Origin: DATKFM01 sp963810485
Lineage (GTDB): Bacteria; Pseudomonadota; Alphaproteobacteria; Dongiales; Dongiaceae
Direction: 5' to 3'
Assembly (NCBI GenBank): GCA_963810485.1
Contig: CAWENQ010000004.1
Span: 930,001-994,000, forward strand
DNA: 64,000 bases
The translations under genes and the position numbers were made by a program. Below, piece by piece: positions 25,801 through 34,099 of this stretch. Position 1 is the first letter of the stretch; each line of letters begins with the position of its first letter. The notes below the pieces were generated by a model that searched no databases, was not told where the DNA came from, and was given only the letters and a program-made list of their open reading frames with translations.

Positions 25801-26739
25801 ATGGCGAATACGCGTCAAACCCACGCGCAAGCGGAACTCCGCACGGACATTCCCCGCGCGAGCTGGGTCGAGCGCTGGCTGCCGGCGGCGGTGCGGCCCT
25901 ATGCGCGGCTGATGCGGCTCGACCGGCCGATCGGCACCTGGCTGCTGCTGTTTCCCTGCTGGTGGGGATTTGCACTGGCGCGGCCGCCGGACACGGTCGA
26001 AAGCGCTGTTGCCATACTGCTCTTCGCCATCGGCGCACTCGTGATGCGCGGCGCCGGCTGCACCTACAACGATATTGTCGACCGCGACTTCGACGCGAGG
26101 GTTGCGCGCACAGCGCTGCGGCCAATCCCCAGCGGACAGGTATCGGTGCGTGCGGCCGTCGTCTTTCTCGCCGCGCAATTGCTCGTCGGGCTCATCATCC
26201 TGCTGCAATTCAATTGGTTCACCGTTTGGCTCGGCATCGCGTCACTGGCTTTGGTCTTCACCTATCCACTGATGAAACGCATTACCTATTGGCCCCAGGC
26301 GTTTCTCGGCCTGACCTTCAACTGGGGCATTCTCATGGGCTGGTCCGCCGTTTTCGGCAGTATCGGGTGGCCGGCCTTGCTGCTTTACGCGGGCGGCGTT
26401 GCCTGGACCCTGCATTACGATACGATCTATGCCCATCAGGACAAGGAAGACGACGCGCTGATTGGCGTGAAATCCACCGCGCTTAAGTTCGGCACAGCGA
26501 CTAAGCCATGGCTATGCTTGTTCTCGGCGATCACCTTGCTTTTGTTCGGCATGTCATTCGCTTTGAATGAGATGCACTGGGCGGTATGTCTTGGCCTGGC
26601 CGCCGTCGCCTTGCATCTGGCATGGCAGATTCGCAGCGTCGACCTGAACGACGCCGCAGATTGTCTTGAAAAATTCCGCGCCAACCGCTGGATCGGCTGG
26701 CTCCTGTTGTGCGGCATCGTTATCGGCAATACCTTGTAG
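25801..26739 (+). CDS. ubiA: 4-hydroxybenzoate octaprenyltransferase
   Basis: The 312-residue UbiA-family protein has about eight membrane helices and both Asp-rich motifs: CTYNDIVDRDFDARVARTA and YAHQDKEDDALIGVKSTAL. The spacing and the RPIPSGQVS signature fit UbiA of ubiquinone synthesis, which attaches the polyprenyl chain to 4-hydroxybenzoate in the inner membrane. Start at ATG 25801, divergent from the GNAT gene. It is followed 22 bases later by a methyltransferase gene. Confidence 0.95.
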   Translation: MANTRQTHAQAELRTDIPRASWVERWLPAAVRPYARLMRLDRPIGTWLLLFPCWWGFALARPPDTVESAVAILLFAIGALVMRGAGCTYNDIVDRDFDARVARTALRPIPSGQVSVRAAVVFLAAQLLVGLIILLQFNWFTVWLGIASLALVFTYPLMKRITYWPQAFLGLTFNWGILMGWSAVFGSIGWPALLLYAGGVAWTLHYDTIYAHQDKEDDALIGVKSTALKFGTATKPWLCLFSAITLLLFGMSFALNEMHWAVCLGLAAVALHLAWQIRSVDLNDAADCLEKFRANRWIGWLLLCGIVIGNTL

Positions 26740-26761
26740 GGAACCGGGATAAACCTCATCA

Positions 26762-27421
26762 ATGCCAACTTCTGATCAAACAGATTTCGTCCGCGCGAAA
26801 ACGGCGGTTTCGTCGCCGGCGCTGGTGCCGGAAATCAAGCTGCATCTGGCGACGGAGGTGGCGCCGCTCTGGCGGGCGACCCAGACGACGCTCGACAAGG
26901 ACAATCTGCCGCCGCCCTATTGGGCCTTTGCCTGGCCCGGCGGGCAGGCGCTGGCGCGCTATATCCTCGACCATCCGCAGATCGTGCGCGGCCGGCGGGT
27001 GCTGGACTTCGCGTCGGGCAGCGGCCTGGTCGCGCTCGCCGCGGCGCGCGCCGGTGCGGCCCATGTCACCGCCAGCGACATCGACCCCTTCGCCGCCGCC
27101 GCCATCGCCATGAACGCCGCGCTCAACAACACGCCGGTCTCCATCTCCACCATCGATCCCATCGACAGCGCCACGCACGGCCCGCGCTGGGGCTTGGTGC
27201 TCGCGGGCGACGTCTGCTACGAGCAGCCGCTGGCCGAGCGCGCGATCCGCTGGCTGCGGACCCTGCTCCATGGCGGCACCGACGTGCTGCTGGCCGATCC
27301 CGGCCGCGCCTACCGGCCGCGGGACGGCGTCTGGGAAATGGCGCGCTATGCCGTGCCGACGCTGCTGGAGCTGGAGGATTGCACCGAGCGCATCACCATG
27401 GTGTGGCGGCTGACGGACTAG
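26762..27421 (+). CDS. Class I SAM-dependent methyltransferase (lysine/nicotinamide methylase-like)
   Basis: A 219-residue protein with a Rossmann SAM site: RRVLDFASGSGLVALAAARAG (motif I) and VTASDIDPFAAAAIAMNAAL (motif II). WAFAWPGGQALARYILDHP before motif I is characteristic of the Nnt1/METTL-like protein methyltransferases, including the ETFB-lysine methyltransferase type. GLVLAGDVCYEQPLAER is the post-II motif. It lies between ubiA and a MOSC gene with short spacings (22 and 6 bases), so the three may be co-transcribed. The substrate is inferred only at family level. Confidence 0.9.
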   Translation: MPTSDQTDFVRAKTAVSSPALVPEIKLHLATEVAPLWRATQTTLDKDNLPPPYWAFAWPGGQALARYILDHPQIVRGRRVLDFASGSGLVALAAARAGAAHVTASDIDPFAAAAIAMNAALNNTPVSISTIDPIDSATHGPRWGLVLAGDVCYEQPLAERAIRWLRTLLHGGTDVLLADPGRAYRPRDGVWEMARYAVPTLLELEDCTERITMVWRLTD

Positions 27422-27427
27422 GGGACC

Positions 27428-28201
27428 ATGAATATTCAGCATCGCGAAGCGCCGGCAACAGGGGCCGGCACGGTCGTCGGCCGGATCGCGGAGATCTGGC
27501 GCTATCCCGTGCAATCCATGGGCGGCGAGCGTTTGACGCAGACGGCGCTGGGCGGCGACGGCGTGCCGGGCGACCGCGAATATGGAGTGGTCGATCCCGG
27601 CATCGGCGAAGTGGTCTCCGCGGCGCAGGGCAAAAAGAAGTGGCGCGGCCTCGTCACGCTGTCGGCGCGGCTGCTCGAGGCACCCGCAGCCGGCAGATTG
27701 CCGCCGGTCGAGATCGTCACGCCCGAGGGCGAGACCCTGCGCGGCGATCAGCAGAACATCGACGAGCGTCTGAGCGCGATCCTGGGCCAGCCCGCGCATC
27801 TCGCGCACCGCGCCACGGAGAACAAGCGCTCCAGCTACAGCCACGAGCCGCTGCATATCCTGACCACCGCCAGCATGGCCGCGTTCAAGACGCAGCATAA
27901 GGAGGGTCAATTCGCACCGGCGCGCTTCCGGCCCAACCTGGTGATCGATACCGGCGAGGCTGCCGGCTATGTAGAGCAGGCGTGGCTGGAGCGATCGCTG
28001 CAGATCGGCGACAGCGTGCGGATTATCGCGACAGAGAGTTGCGTGCGCTGCGTGATGACGACGCTGCCGCAAGGCGACCTGCCATTCGACCCGGCGATCC
28101 TGCACACCGTGACGGCGGCGAACCGCAGCTGGGCCGGCATCTATGCCGGCCTGCGCGCGCCGGGCGAGATTAGGGTCGGGGATCCGGTGACGCTGCTCTA
28201 G
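27428..28201 (+). CDS. MOSC-domain protein
   Basis: The 257-residue protein starts with an MOSC N-terminal barrel (IAEIWRYPVQSMGGERLTQT) and holds a MOSC domain with the conserved Cys in RIIATESCVRCVMTTLPQG. The RFRPNLVID segment is also typical. MOSC proteins carry or transfer sulfur onto molybdenum cofactor or reduce N-hydroxylated compounds. It begins six bases after the methyltransferase stop. It ends one base before the convergent phosphoribosyltransferase gene. Confidence 0.9.
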   Translation: MNIQHREAPATGAGTVVGRIAEIWRYPVQSMGGERLTQTALGGDGVPGDREYGVVDPGIGEVVSAAQGKKKWRGLVTLSARLLEAPAAGRLPPVEIVTPEGETLRGDQQNIDERLSAILGQPAHLAHRATENKRSSYSHEPLHILTTASMAAFKTQHKEGQFAPARFRPNLVIDTGEAAGYVEQAWLERSLQIGDSVRIIATESCVRCVMTTLPQGDLPFDPAILHTVTAANRSWAGIYAGLRAPGEIRVGDPVTLL

Positions 28202-28202
28202 A

Positions 28203-28694
28203 TCAGCCCTGCGCCATCTTGGCGATGGGCTGGATGAATTGCGGCTCGATGTCCCAGGGGAACAGGATCCAGGTGTCCTGGCTGACTTCCGTAATGAAGG
28301 TGTCCACCAGCGGCCGCCCGGCGGGCTTGGCGTAGATGGTGGCGAAATGCGCCTTCGGCAGCAGGTCGCGCACCGCCTGTCCGGTCCGTCCGGTGTCCAC
28401 GAGATCGTCGATGATCAGCCAGCCGCTGCCGTCGCCGCTGTCGGTGGCCTTCTTCACCACCGTGAGCTTGCCCTGGCTGCGGTCGTCATAGCTGGTGATG
28501 CAGACGGTATCGATCAGCCGCAGCTCCAGTTCCCGCGCCACGATGGCGGCCGGCACCAGGCCGCCGCGGGTGACGGCGACGATGCCTGTCCACGGCCCCT
28601 TCTCCACCAGCCGCCAGGCCAGCGCCTTGGCGTTGCGGTGCAGTTCGTCCCAGGTGACGGGAAAGTTCTTTTGGCTGGAATGGGCAGAATTCAC
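28203..28694 (-). CDS. gpt: Xanthine-guanine phosphoribosyltransferase
   Basis: The 163-residue protein has the type I phosphoribosyltransferase PRPP loop LIIDDLVDTGRTGQAVRDLL and the upstream AVTRGGLVPAAIVARELELR. The C-terminal segment TWILFPWDIEP is typical of bacterial Gpt, which salvages xanthine and guanine to nucleotides. The N-terminus (FPVTWDELHRNAKALAWRL) fits the same family. Start at ATG 28694. Confidence 0.93.
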   Translation of the reverse strand: MNSAHSSQKNFPVTWDELHRNAKALAWRLVEKGPWTGIVAVTRGGLVPAAIVARELELRLIDTVCITSYDDRSQGKLTVVKKATDSGDGSGWLIIDDLVDTGRTGQAVRDLLPKAHFATIYAKPAGRPLVDTFITEVSQDTWILFPWDIEPQFIQPIAKMAQG

Positions 28695-28776
28695 GGCGTT
28701 TCCCCCTCGGTGCTCTACCTTGGGAAGCTCGTTTATCCCGCCCCTCCGGCAGGGGCAACCCCGCGCCGGAAGCCCG

Positions 28777-29202
28777 TCAGACGTTCTGATCGGGCGCCTG
28801 GGTCAGGGCGCAGCCATTGATGCGCCAGGAGCCGTCGGGCTGCTTTTCCATGCTGTAGCGGGCGATGACCGGCCGGCCGTCGGGACCGACCACGAACACA
28901 TCCTGCACCAGGCTGCCGCCGACATCGCCGAGCTGGCGGAACTCCACCTCGCGCGGGCGGTAGACGGGCTGATAGCCGGTCTTGACCATCTCCAGGAAGA
29001 TTTCCGGCGTGGTGAACATCGACTGGATCGAGGGAGAGGCATAGGACCAGGCCGCGCCGGCGTCGTCATGCTGGAAGGCGTCGAGCTGGGACTGTATCAC
29101 CTGGCGGATCGCCGCCTGATCCGCCGAGGACACCTCCTGGGCGGCGGCCGGCGGGGCCGCCAAGGCCACGAACAGGAGCAGGAACCCTAGGATTGCGCGC
29201 AT
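28777..29202 (-). CDS. DUF4864 secreted protein
   Basis: A 141-residue protein with a signal peptide (MRAILGFLLLFVALAAPPAA, cleavage near AAAQ). The mature part (IRQVIQSQLDAFQHDDAGA, SYASPSIQSMFTTPEIFLEM, GYQPVYRPREVEF) matches DUF4864, an NTF2-like fold common in alphaproteobacteria. The domain ends in PDGSWRINGCALTQAPDQ. It should be periplasmic; no activity is known for the family. It is a single gene with a ~100-base GC-rich gap to its neighbours. Confidence 0.88.
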   Translation of the reverse strand: MRAILGFLLLFVALAAPPAAAQEVSSADQAAIRQVIQSQLDAFQHDDAGAAWSYASPSIQSMFTTPEIFLEMVKTGYQPVYRPREVEFRQLGDVGGSLVQDVFVVGPDGRPVIARYSMEKQPDGSWRINGCALTQAPDQNV

Positions 29203-29324
29203 TTTTCAGCCTCCATGCTGCAGGGGGCCGGGGGCCGCCCATGGCCATTATACGGGCGCCGGCGCCGTTTGGTTGCGGTCATAATCTTGCTTAAGACCGC
29301 GCGGCCACCCCGGAACAAATGCCA

Positions 29325-29356
29325 GCGGGCCGGCCTCAAAGCGAGAGCCGGCCCGC
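29325..29356 (-). terminator. Hairpin terminator after the lipoprotein gene
   Basis: GCGGGCCGGC (29325-29334) pairs with GCCGGCCCGC (29347-29356) across a 12-base loop. It lies 22 bases after the stop of the minus-strand lipoprotein gene, with a weakly T-rich tail. Confidence 0.55.
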
Positions 29357-29377
29357 GGGGTAGGCGTTTGCGGTTGA

Positions 29378-29911
29378 TCAGCGGATGTAGAGGCGTATCT
29401 CGATCGAATTGGAGTCCTGGGCACTATACGTCACCAGATTGATCCGGTCACGGCCCACGCCCAGGCCGGCCAGGCTCCCAATCACCTGATCGGCGTGGGC
29501 CAGGGTCTGCTTGCTGGTGTCCTGCAGCTCTTCGGGCGAGCCTGATGTCGGCGACACCGCCGCCAGGTCCAGGGCAAAGCCGGGCTTGCGCTCCTGGGCC
29601 TTGCGGATGGCGGCGGCGAGTTCGGTTTCGTAGTCCGTGTTGCTGTCGGGAAAGAAGATCACCACGAAGGGCCTGCCGGTGGCGATGCCGCTGCCCGGCG
29701 GCGCCGCACCGGACTCGTCCGTCGGCAGCGGCTCCGTTGGTTCGCTCGCGGCTGGCTCGCTCGCGACCGGTTCGCTGGTGGCAGCGGATTGTTCGTCGGA
29801 TGTGGCCGCCGCAGCGTCATCGGCCGAGTTGCCGCCATTGCTGCAGGCGGCAAGGCCGAGCAACAGGGCCGGCAGGAAGATCTGGAAAACTACGCGCTGG
29901 GACAAGGACAT
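29378..29911 (-). CDS. Lipoprotein with Ser/Glu/Pro-rich linker, function unknown
   Basis: The 177-residue protein begins with a lipoprotein signal (FLPALLLGLAACSNGG, lipobox LAAC). Residues ~30-70 are a low-complexity linker with ASEP repeats (SEPVASEPAASEPTEPLP). The C-terminal ~100 residues form a compact domain (RPFVVIFFPDSNTDYETELA, LGVGRDRINLVTYSAQDS, SIEIRLYIR) that resembles the OmpA-like or BON-like small domains of envelope proteins, but I cannot assign it. It is probably anchored in the outer membrane facing the periplasm. Confidence 0.75.
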   Translation of the reverse strand: MSLSQRVVFQIFLPALLLGLAACSNGGNSADDAAAATSDEQSAATSEPVASEPAASEPTEPLPTDESGAAPPGSGIATGRPFVVIFFPDSNTDYETELAAAIRKAQERKPGFALDLAAVSPTSGSPEELQDTSKQTLAHADQVIGSLAGLGVGRDRINLVTYSAQDSNSIEIRLYIR

Positions 29912-30070
29912 GAAGCCGCTATCTGGTTGCGAAGGGCGGCATCCTAGACAGCGCGGCCAGGGGCCTCAAGCCGCTTTGCCGGGGGCCGCGGCCTTGCCAG
30001 CGCGAGGGCCTTTCTGTAGGGTGCGCCCCCTGTCGCGGCCCCCGGTTTTCGCCGGGTTTCGCCGCCGGAT

Positions 30071-30147
30071 GCGCCCGTAGCTCAACTGGATAGAGCACCA
30101 GACTACGAATCTGGGGGTTGGGGATTCGAATTCCTCCGGGCGCGCCA
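30071..30147 (+). tRNA. tRNA-Arg (anticodon ACG)
   Basis: A full cloverleaf can be folded. The acceptor stem is GCGCCCG/CGGGCGC, with D stem GCTC/GAGC, anticodon stem CCAGA/TCTGG and anticodon loop CTACGAA (ACG at its centre). The T arm is GGGGA-TTCGAAT-TCCTC with one G-T pair, followed by discriminator G and an encoded CCA. A34 is expected to be edited to inosine, so it reads CGU, CGC and CGA codons. It is followed by a lower-GC nuclease gene, so its 3' end may have served as an integration site. Confidence 0.97.
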
Positions 30148-30267
30148 ACCATTCAAAAGACTTAGCGTCTCACCCTTAAACCTTCAGGACCTTCAAATAG
30201 GGTCCTAGTAGGGTTTAGCGCGTAAGGGCTAATATCCGACTCTGCTCGCGCCACCGCTGATTTTGCC

Positions 30268-31011
30268 ATGAGCCAAGAAGAGCCTTTGTTTATTGCGCCT
30301 GAGGGTCCGGGAACGGAGACCGTCAGGGTGCCCGTGCTGAAAGTTTGCGATGGTGATGGGTTTGAAACGAGAATCCGAGCCTTTGAAATCACCGGCAACC
30401 TAAGTGATCAACACGAGGTCGCAATAACAGCCCGATTTGGATTCATCGATGCTCCGGAGTTAGGGCAACAGGGCGGCCGTGAGGCCAAGGATTTTCTCAC
30501 CGCTCTTATCGGTGGCAAGTGGTTGGAGCTTGTCATTCTGACAAAGATGAATACCGGCAAGTCAGTGGACAGACATGGACGGGTTGTATGTGTGCCCTAT
30601 CTGAGAGTGGATTATCCCTCCGGTGAGTTCAGAACATTGTCAAATCACCTCCACATAGCGAAGACACGTCTGTTTTTCGCGAGGAACATCGAGCTAGAGA
30701 TGGTTCTCAATGGTTGGGCTTGGGTCTTAGAACGATACGAACCCAGCGAACGATATATGGAGGCGTTGGAGGACGCCAAAAGCCACAAGCGAGGCATATG
30801 GGCTTTCGAAAACAACACTCATCCATGGGAGTTCAAGAAGCAGCAGTATCGTGACGCAGAGCGATCCGCTGAGAGCAAGCAAAGCGCGAAGCGCCCATGT
30901 CCAACAGAAGGATGTCGCGGTCATCTTGTGAAAAGAAATGGGAAGTTTGGAGAATTCTTTGGCTGCTCAACCTTTCCTCAATGCAAGTACACTTGTCCTG
31001 CAGAGGTCTAA
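30268..31011 (+). CDS. Thermonuclease (SNase) domain protein with C-terminal topoisomerase-type zinc finger
   Basis: The 247-residue protein has an SNase-like domain at residues ~10-190 (VCDGDGFETRIRAFEI, ARFGFIDAPELGQQGGREA, SVDRHGRVVCVPYL, SHKRGIWAF), with the usual Arg and Asp positions near RFGFIDAPE and DRHGR. Residues ~210-247 form a Cys4 zinc ribbon (CPTEGC...FFGCSTFPQCKYTC) like those at the C-terminus of topoisomerase I. Codon use is visibly more AT-rich than its neighbours, and it starts 120 bases after a tRNA, both signs of transfer. It probably degrades nucleic acid in the cell; it could belong to a small island. Confidence 0.85.
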   Translation: MSQEEPLFIAPEGPGTETVRVPVLKVCDGDGFETRIRAFEITGNLSDQHEVAITARFGFIDAPELGQQGGREAKDFLTALIGGKWLELVILTKMNTGKSVDRHGRVVCVPYLRVDYPSGEFRTLSNHLHIAKTRLFFARNIELEMVLNGWAWVLERYEPSERYMEALEDAKSHKRGIWAFENNTHPWEFKKQQYRDAERSAESKQSAKRPCPTEGCRGHLVKRNGKFGEFFGCSTFPQCKYTCPAEV

Positions 31012-31201
31012 GACCACTGCGTGGTGGCACTTGGCAAACTAGCTAAGGCGCTAGGACGCTTCGCAGCACATGGTTGCTGGGCGCCGGTCGTTGTCAGCTG
31101 AGATCACGCCGCCCGCGTCAGCCGTACGATACCGCTACTGGCCGGGTTTATCTCGGGAAGCAACAAACCCGCGCCACTGGGTGTTCCGCCCCTCCGGCAG
31201 A

Positions 31202-32581
31202 TCAACGATTGAGTTCGCCGGCAACTTCGATCACTTCCGACACAATGGCTCGCACGTCGTCCTCTTTCGCCCGGTGATTGACGAAGCAGGCGCGCAGCGC
31301 GAACTGGCCGCGGATGGTGGCGTTCGAGAGATAGACTCGGCCGCGGGAGTTGATCCGCTTCAGGATCGACTCGTTGTCCTTCGCGCGGTGGCGGAAGCAG
31401 ACGGCGCTGAGCGGGACCGGCGCCATCAGCTCCAGGTCCGGCTGCGCGCGGACCAGTTCGGCCAGAAGCTGAGCATGTTGCAGATCCCGCGCGATAGCCG
31501 CGCGGAATGCCCGGCGGCCGTGATACTGCAGCGACATCCAGAGCTTCAGCGCGCGGAAGCGCCGCGACAGCTCCATCGATTCCTCGAAGACCGCGTATCC
31601 TTCCGTGGAATTGCCGGTGAGAATTTTGACGTAATCATCCGTGTGCGCGAAGGCCGCACGCGCTACATCGCGGTGGCGATGGAGCAGGCAGCCGCAATCG
31701 AGCGGCTGATACAGCCACTTATGCGCATCGATCGACAGGGTATCGGCGCGGTCCATGCCCCGATACTTCTCCGGCGCCGCCAGCGCCGCCAGGCCGCCGA
31801 AGGCGCCGTCGACATGCAGCCACAGGCTTTCCCGCTGTGCCAGATCGGCGATCTCAAGCAGCGGATCGATGGCGCCGGTATTGACGCTGCCGGCCGTCGC
31901 CACGATGGCCATCGGCACATGCCCCGCCTGCCGGTCGGCGGTGATGGCCGCCTGGAGCGCGTCCGTCCGCATGCGGAATTCGCCGTCGACCGGGATCAGC
32001 CGCAGGTTCCTCCGGCCCAAGCCCAGGAACGCGACCGCCTTGGGTATCGACATATGCACCTGCTCGGAGGCATAGACGATGCCGGGCCTGGCGCCCGTCT
32101 CGTTGGCGGGCAGCTTCGCTTCCCGCGCCATGGCCAGCGCCATCAGGTTTGCCGACGAGCCGCCGCCGCACAGGCTGCCGGAAAAGCCGGCGCAGCCGAC
32201 GGCCTGCGCCATCCAGCCGACGACGGCATGCTCGATGGTGATCGCCGCCGGCGCGGACCGCCATGACGTGACATTCTGATTGAGCGCCGCCGCCAGCAAC
32301 TCGCCGAGCGCGCCCACCGGTTCGCCGGAACCCAGGACATAGGCGAAGAACTTGCCGCCGGACGGACGCGCATGGTCGACGATCGACTTGAAGTCCTGCA
32401 AGACGTCGCGGCCGCGTCCTTCCTCGGCCCAGGGCCGGGCGAAGAGTTCCGTCGTCCGCTTGCCGCTGGTGACCGGATAGGCCGGACGCTGTTCAACCGA
32501 CTCCCAGTATTCCTTCGCAAGCCCGATCGCTTCATCGGCCAGGCGTGACAATTCTTGATTTGAAATTTGCAGTTCGTTCAT
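31202..32581 (-). CDS. PLP-dependent group II (aromatic-L-amino-acid type) decarboxylase
   Basis: I choose ATG 32581 (MNELQISNQELSRLADEAIG). The protein has 459 residues with the group II decarboxylase fold. The PLP-binding Lys lies in LSIDAHKWLYQPLDCGCLL, the preceding LWLHVDGAFGGLAAL holds the Asp that contacts the pyridine nitrogen, and GSLCGGGSSANLMALAMARE binds phosphate. It resembles tyrosine/tryptophan/DOPA-type decarboxylases, but the substrate cannot be told from sequence alone. Transcribed alone on the minus strand. Confidence 0.93.
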   Translation of the reverse strand: MNELQISNQELSRLADEAIGLAKEYWESVEQRPAYPVTSGKRTTELFARPWAEEGRGRDVLQDFKSIVDHARPSGGKFFAYVLGSGEPVGALGELLAAALNQNVTSWRSAPAAITIEHAVVGWMAQAVGCAGFSGSLCGGGSSANLMALAMAREAKLPANETGARPGIVYASEQVHMSIPKAVAFLGLGRRNLRLIPVDGEFRMRTDALQAAITADRQAGHVPMAIVATAGSVNTGAIDPLLEIADLAQRESLWLHVDGAFGGLAALAAPEKYRGMDRADTLSIDAHKWLYQPLDCGCLLHRHRDVARAAFAHTDDYVKILTGNSTEGYAVFEESMELSRRFRALKLWMSLQYHGRRAFRAAIARDLQHAQLLAELVRAQPDLELMAPVPLSAVCFRHRAKDNESILKRINSRGRVYLSNATIRGQFALRACFVNHRAKEDDVRAIVSEVIEVAGELNR

Positions 32582-32664
32582 GGCCTGTGTCCTGTGAGCC
32601 TTTCCTGACAATGCCGAGTTGTGGGATCAGACTTAATGGAATCGGCTCTGTCATGGGAACGCAA

Positions 32665-32767
32665 GATTCACCACAAAGTCACAAAGGACACAAAGACCGC
32701 TGTGCGTGGCGCAATCATCCCGTGCCGTCAAATCGCCTTCGTGATCTTTGTGACTTTGTGGTGAATC
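32665..32767. repeat. Intergenic element with 22-bp perfect inverted repeat
   Basis: The left arm at 32665-32686 (GATTCACCACAAAGTCACAA plus AG) is the exact reverse complement of the right arm at 32746-32767, 59 bases apart. The arms contain the ACAAAGTCACAAAGGACACA motif, which recurs in intergenic repeats of many bacteria. No frame in the interior is convincing. The rest of the gap from 32582 to 32993 shows nothing else clear besides the likely promoter of the next gene. Confidence 0.8.
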
Positions 32768-32993
32768 GTTTTCCTTTCTTCATGGCAGCGCCAATGCCGC
32801 GATTTCTGTAACCGCCAGTAACAGCGCGGTCTGTCGCTACTCACCGTTACCCGATTCCCGCCGCGCGGCATGGGCGCGCCGCAATCGGGGCCTACATCTC
32901 CAAGCGGATCGCCGGAAAGACGCCGGCCAGGCAGGCACGGCCTCCGCGCGGATCCGCGGCGCAACCGCCGCATTCGAGAAAAGGAGTTCGATC

Positions 32994-33332
32994 ATGTTCG
33001 CCCATAAGATTCTCATGAGCTCAGTCTTTGCCACTGCCATCGCGCTGAGCAGCGGCCTCGCTTTCGCGGCGACCACGCCGGTACCCTCCACCCACGCCGG
33101 CAACGGGTCATCCCATATGCAGAGCGCCGGCAACCTGGCCAAGCAGTGCAGCGGCCTGGAGACCGCCTTCGACCAGGCGATCAACGGCCATGAGAACATG
33201 AAGGCGTTCCAGGATGCGCGGGCACTGCGAGAGGAAGGCGGCCATATGTGCGCCCAGGGCGCCCACACCGCCGGCATCCACTACCTCAAGACCGCGCTCA
33301 GCGAAGTCGGCGCGGTGCCGCGGGTCTACTGA
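32994..33332 (+). CDS. Small secreted protein of unknown function
   Basis: A 112-residue protein with a signal peptide (MFAHKILMSSVFATAIALSS, cleavage after AFA). It is preceded by AAAAGGAG at 32979-32986. The mature part has two Cys (KQCSGLETAF and GHMCAQGAHT) that may form a disulfide, and three His-containing GH/AH pairs. A DUF-type alpha-helical periplasmic protein is likely, but I do not recognise it. A terminator follows at 33357. Confidence 0.75.
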   Translation: MFAHKILMSSVFATAIALSSGLAFAATTPVPSTHAGNGSSHMQSAGNLAKQCSGLETAFDQAINGHENMKAFQDARALREEGGHMCAQGAHTAGIHYLKTALSEVGAVPRVY

Positions 33333-33356
33333 ACGGCTGAATGCGGAAACTCCGCG

Positions 33357-33382
33357 GGGGCGGGTTTCAAGCCCGCCCCTTT
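33357..33382 (+). terminator. Rho-independent terminator
   Basis: GGGGCGGG-TTTCAAG-CCCGCCCC followed by TTT, 25 bases after the stop of the small secreted protein gene. Confidence 0.75.
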
Positions 33383-33642
33383 GATTCAGCTACAGGGAAT
33401 GCAACCGCGGATTTACATTCGTTAACGGACTCGCCTTGCTTGTCACGGAGAAGACACGCGTCCCGGATGCCCGGCTCTTCGAATCTGCGGTATGAGAATA
33501 ATGTTACGTCTCGCCAGAATCAGGTGTAGGGTCACCGCGCGATGACAATCCTGCGTTGAGCTGAACGCCGCACGCCTTAGGTTTGGAATCAGCTTCGCTT
33601 GGCGGTTGCGGCTTCGGCCCCAATACATGAGGGGGCAATAGC
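33383..33642 (+). other. Intergenic region before the small membrane protein gene
   Basis: This ~260-base stretch is less GC-rich than the coding regions and carries no supportable frame. It probably holds the promoter for the gene at 33643 and its GAGGGGGC ribosome site (33629-33636). Confidence 0.4.
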
Positions 33643-34011
33643 ATGACCATCGTAATGCGCATCATCATCACCGTTGTCTTCGGCTTCCTTTGGTGGTGGG
33701 TCTATAACCGTGTCGGCATGGGCCTGCAGTATCTGATGATCCTCGGCTCCGTGCTCGCTGTCTGTGTCTGCTGCTGCAAGGGCAGCAACGATCCCGGTGA
33801 ATGGAACTGGCAACGCTATCTCGCTTGCATTCGTCGATGCTGGCTGGCGACCGCCATCCTGATCGTGAGTCTCTTCATCATCGGCGTCCTCGTGGTGTTC
33901 TATTTGACCGGGGCGGCGCCGGTGGGAGTCGTGCTGGTGAACATCCTGCTGGCGGCGATTTTCGCACCGCTCTTTGTGCGGATCATCTGCTGCGCTTACG
34001 AGAACCCGTAG
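33643..34011 (+). CDS. Small four-helix membrane protein with Cys cluster, unknown function
   Basis: A 122-residue protein with about four hydrophobic segments (IIITVVFGFLWWWV, LQYLMILGSVLAVCVCC, LATAILIVSLFIIGVLVVFY, VLVNILLAAIFAPLFV). A cluster CVCCC follows the second segment, and a further CC lies near the C-terminus (IICCAYENP). The ATG at 33643 has GGGGG before it; a second ATG follows at 33655. No family could be recognised. A strong terminator follows at 34034. Confidence 0.65.
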   Translation: MTIVMRIIITVVFGFLWWWVYNRVGMGLQYLMILGSVLAVCVCCCKGSNDPGEWNWQRYLACIRRCWLATAILIVSLFIIGVLVVFYLTGAAPVGVVLVNILLAAIFAPLFVRIICCAYENP

Positions 34012-34033
34012 GCTGCCATCTGATCTGACGCCA

Positions 34034-34060
34034 AGCCGGCCGTGCGAACGGCCGGCTTTT
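34034..34060 (+). terminator. Rho-independent terminator
   Basis: AGCCGGCCGT-GCGA-ACGGCCGGCT followed by TTT, a perfect 10-bp stem after the small membrane protein gene. It may also serve the convergent dehydrogenase gene, since the reverse strand has a short A/T run. Confidence 0.85.
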
Positions 34061-34099
34061 GGCGTTTGAACCAAGCCACGTCTTATTGAGCTGGCGCAA

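Noticed and set aside
30148..31200. Complete genomic island at tRNA-Arg
   Set aside because: No integrase, no second copy of the tRNA 3' end and only one atypical gene can be seen, so only a remnant is suggested.
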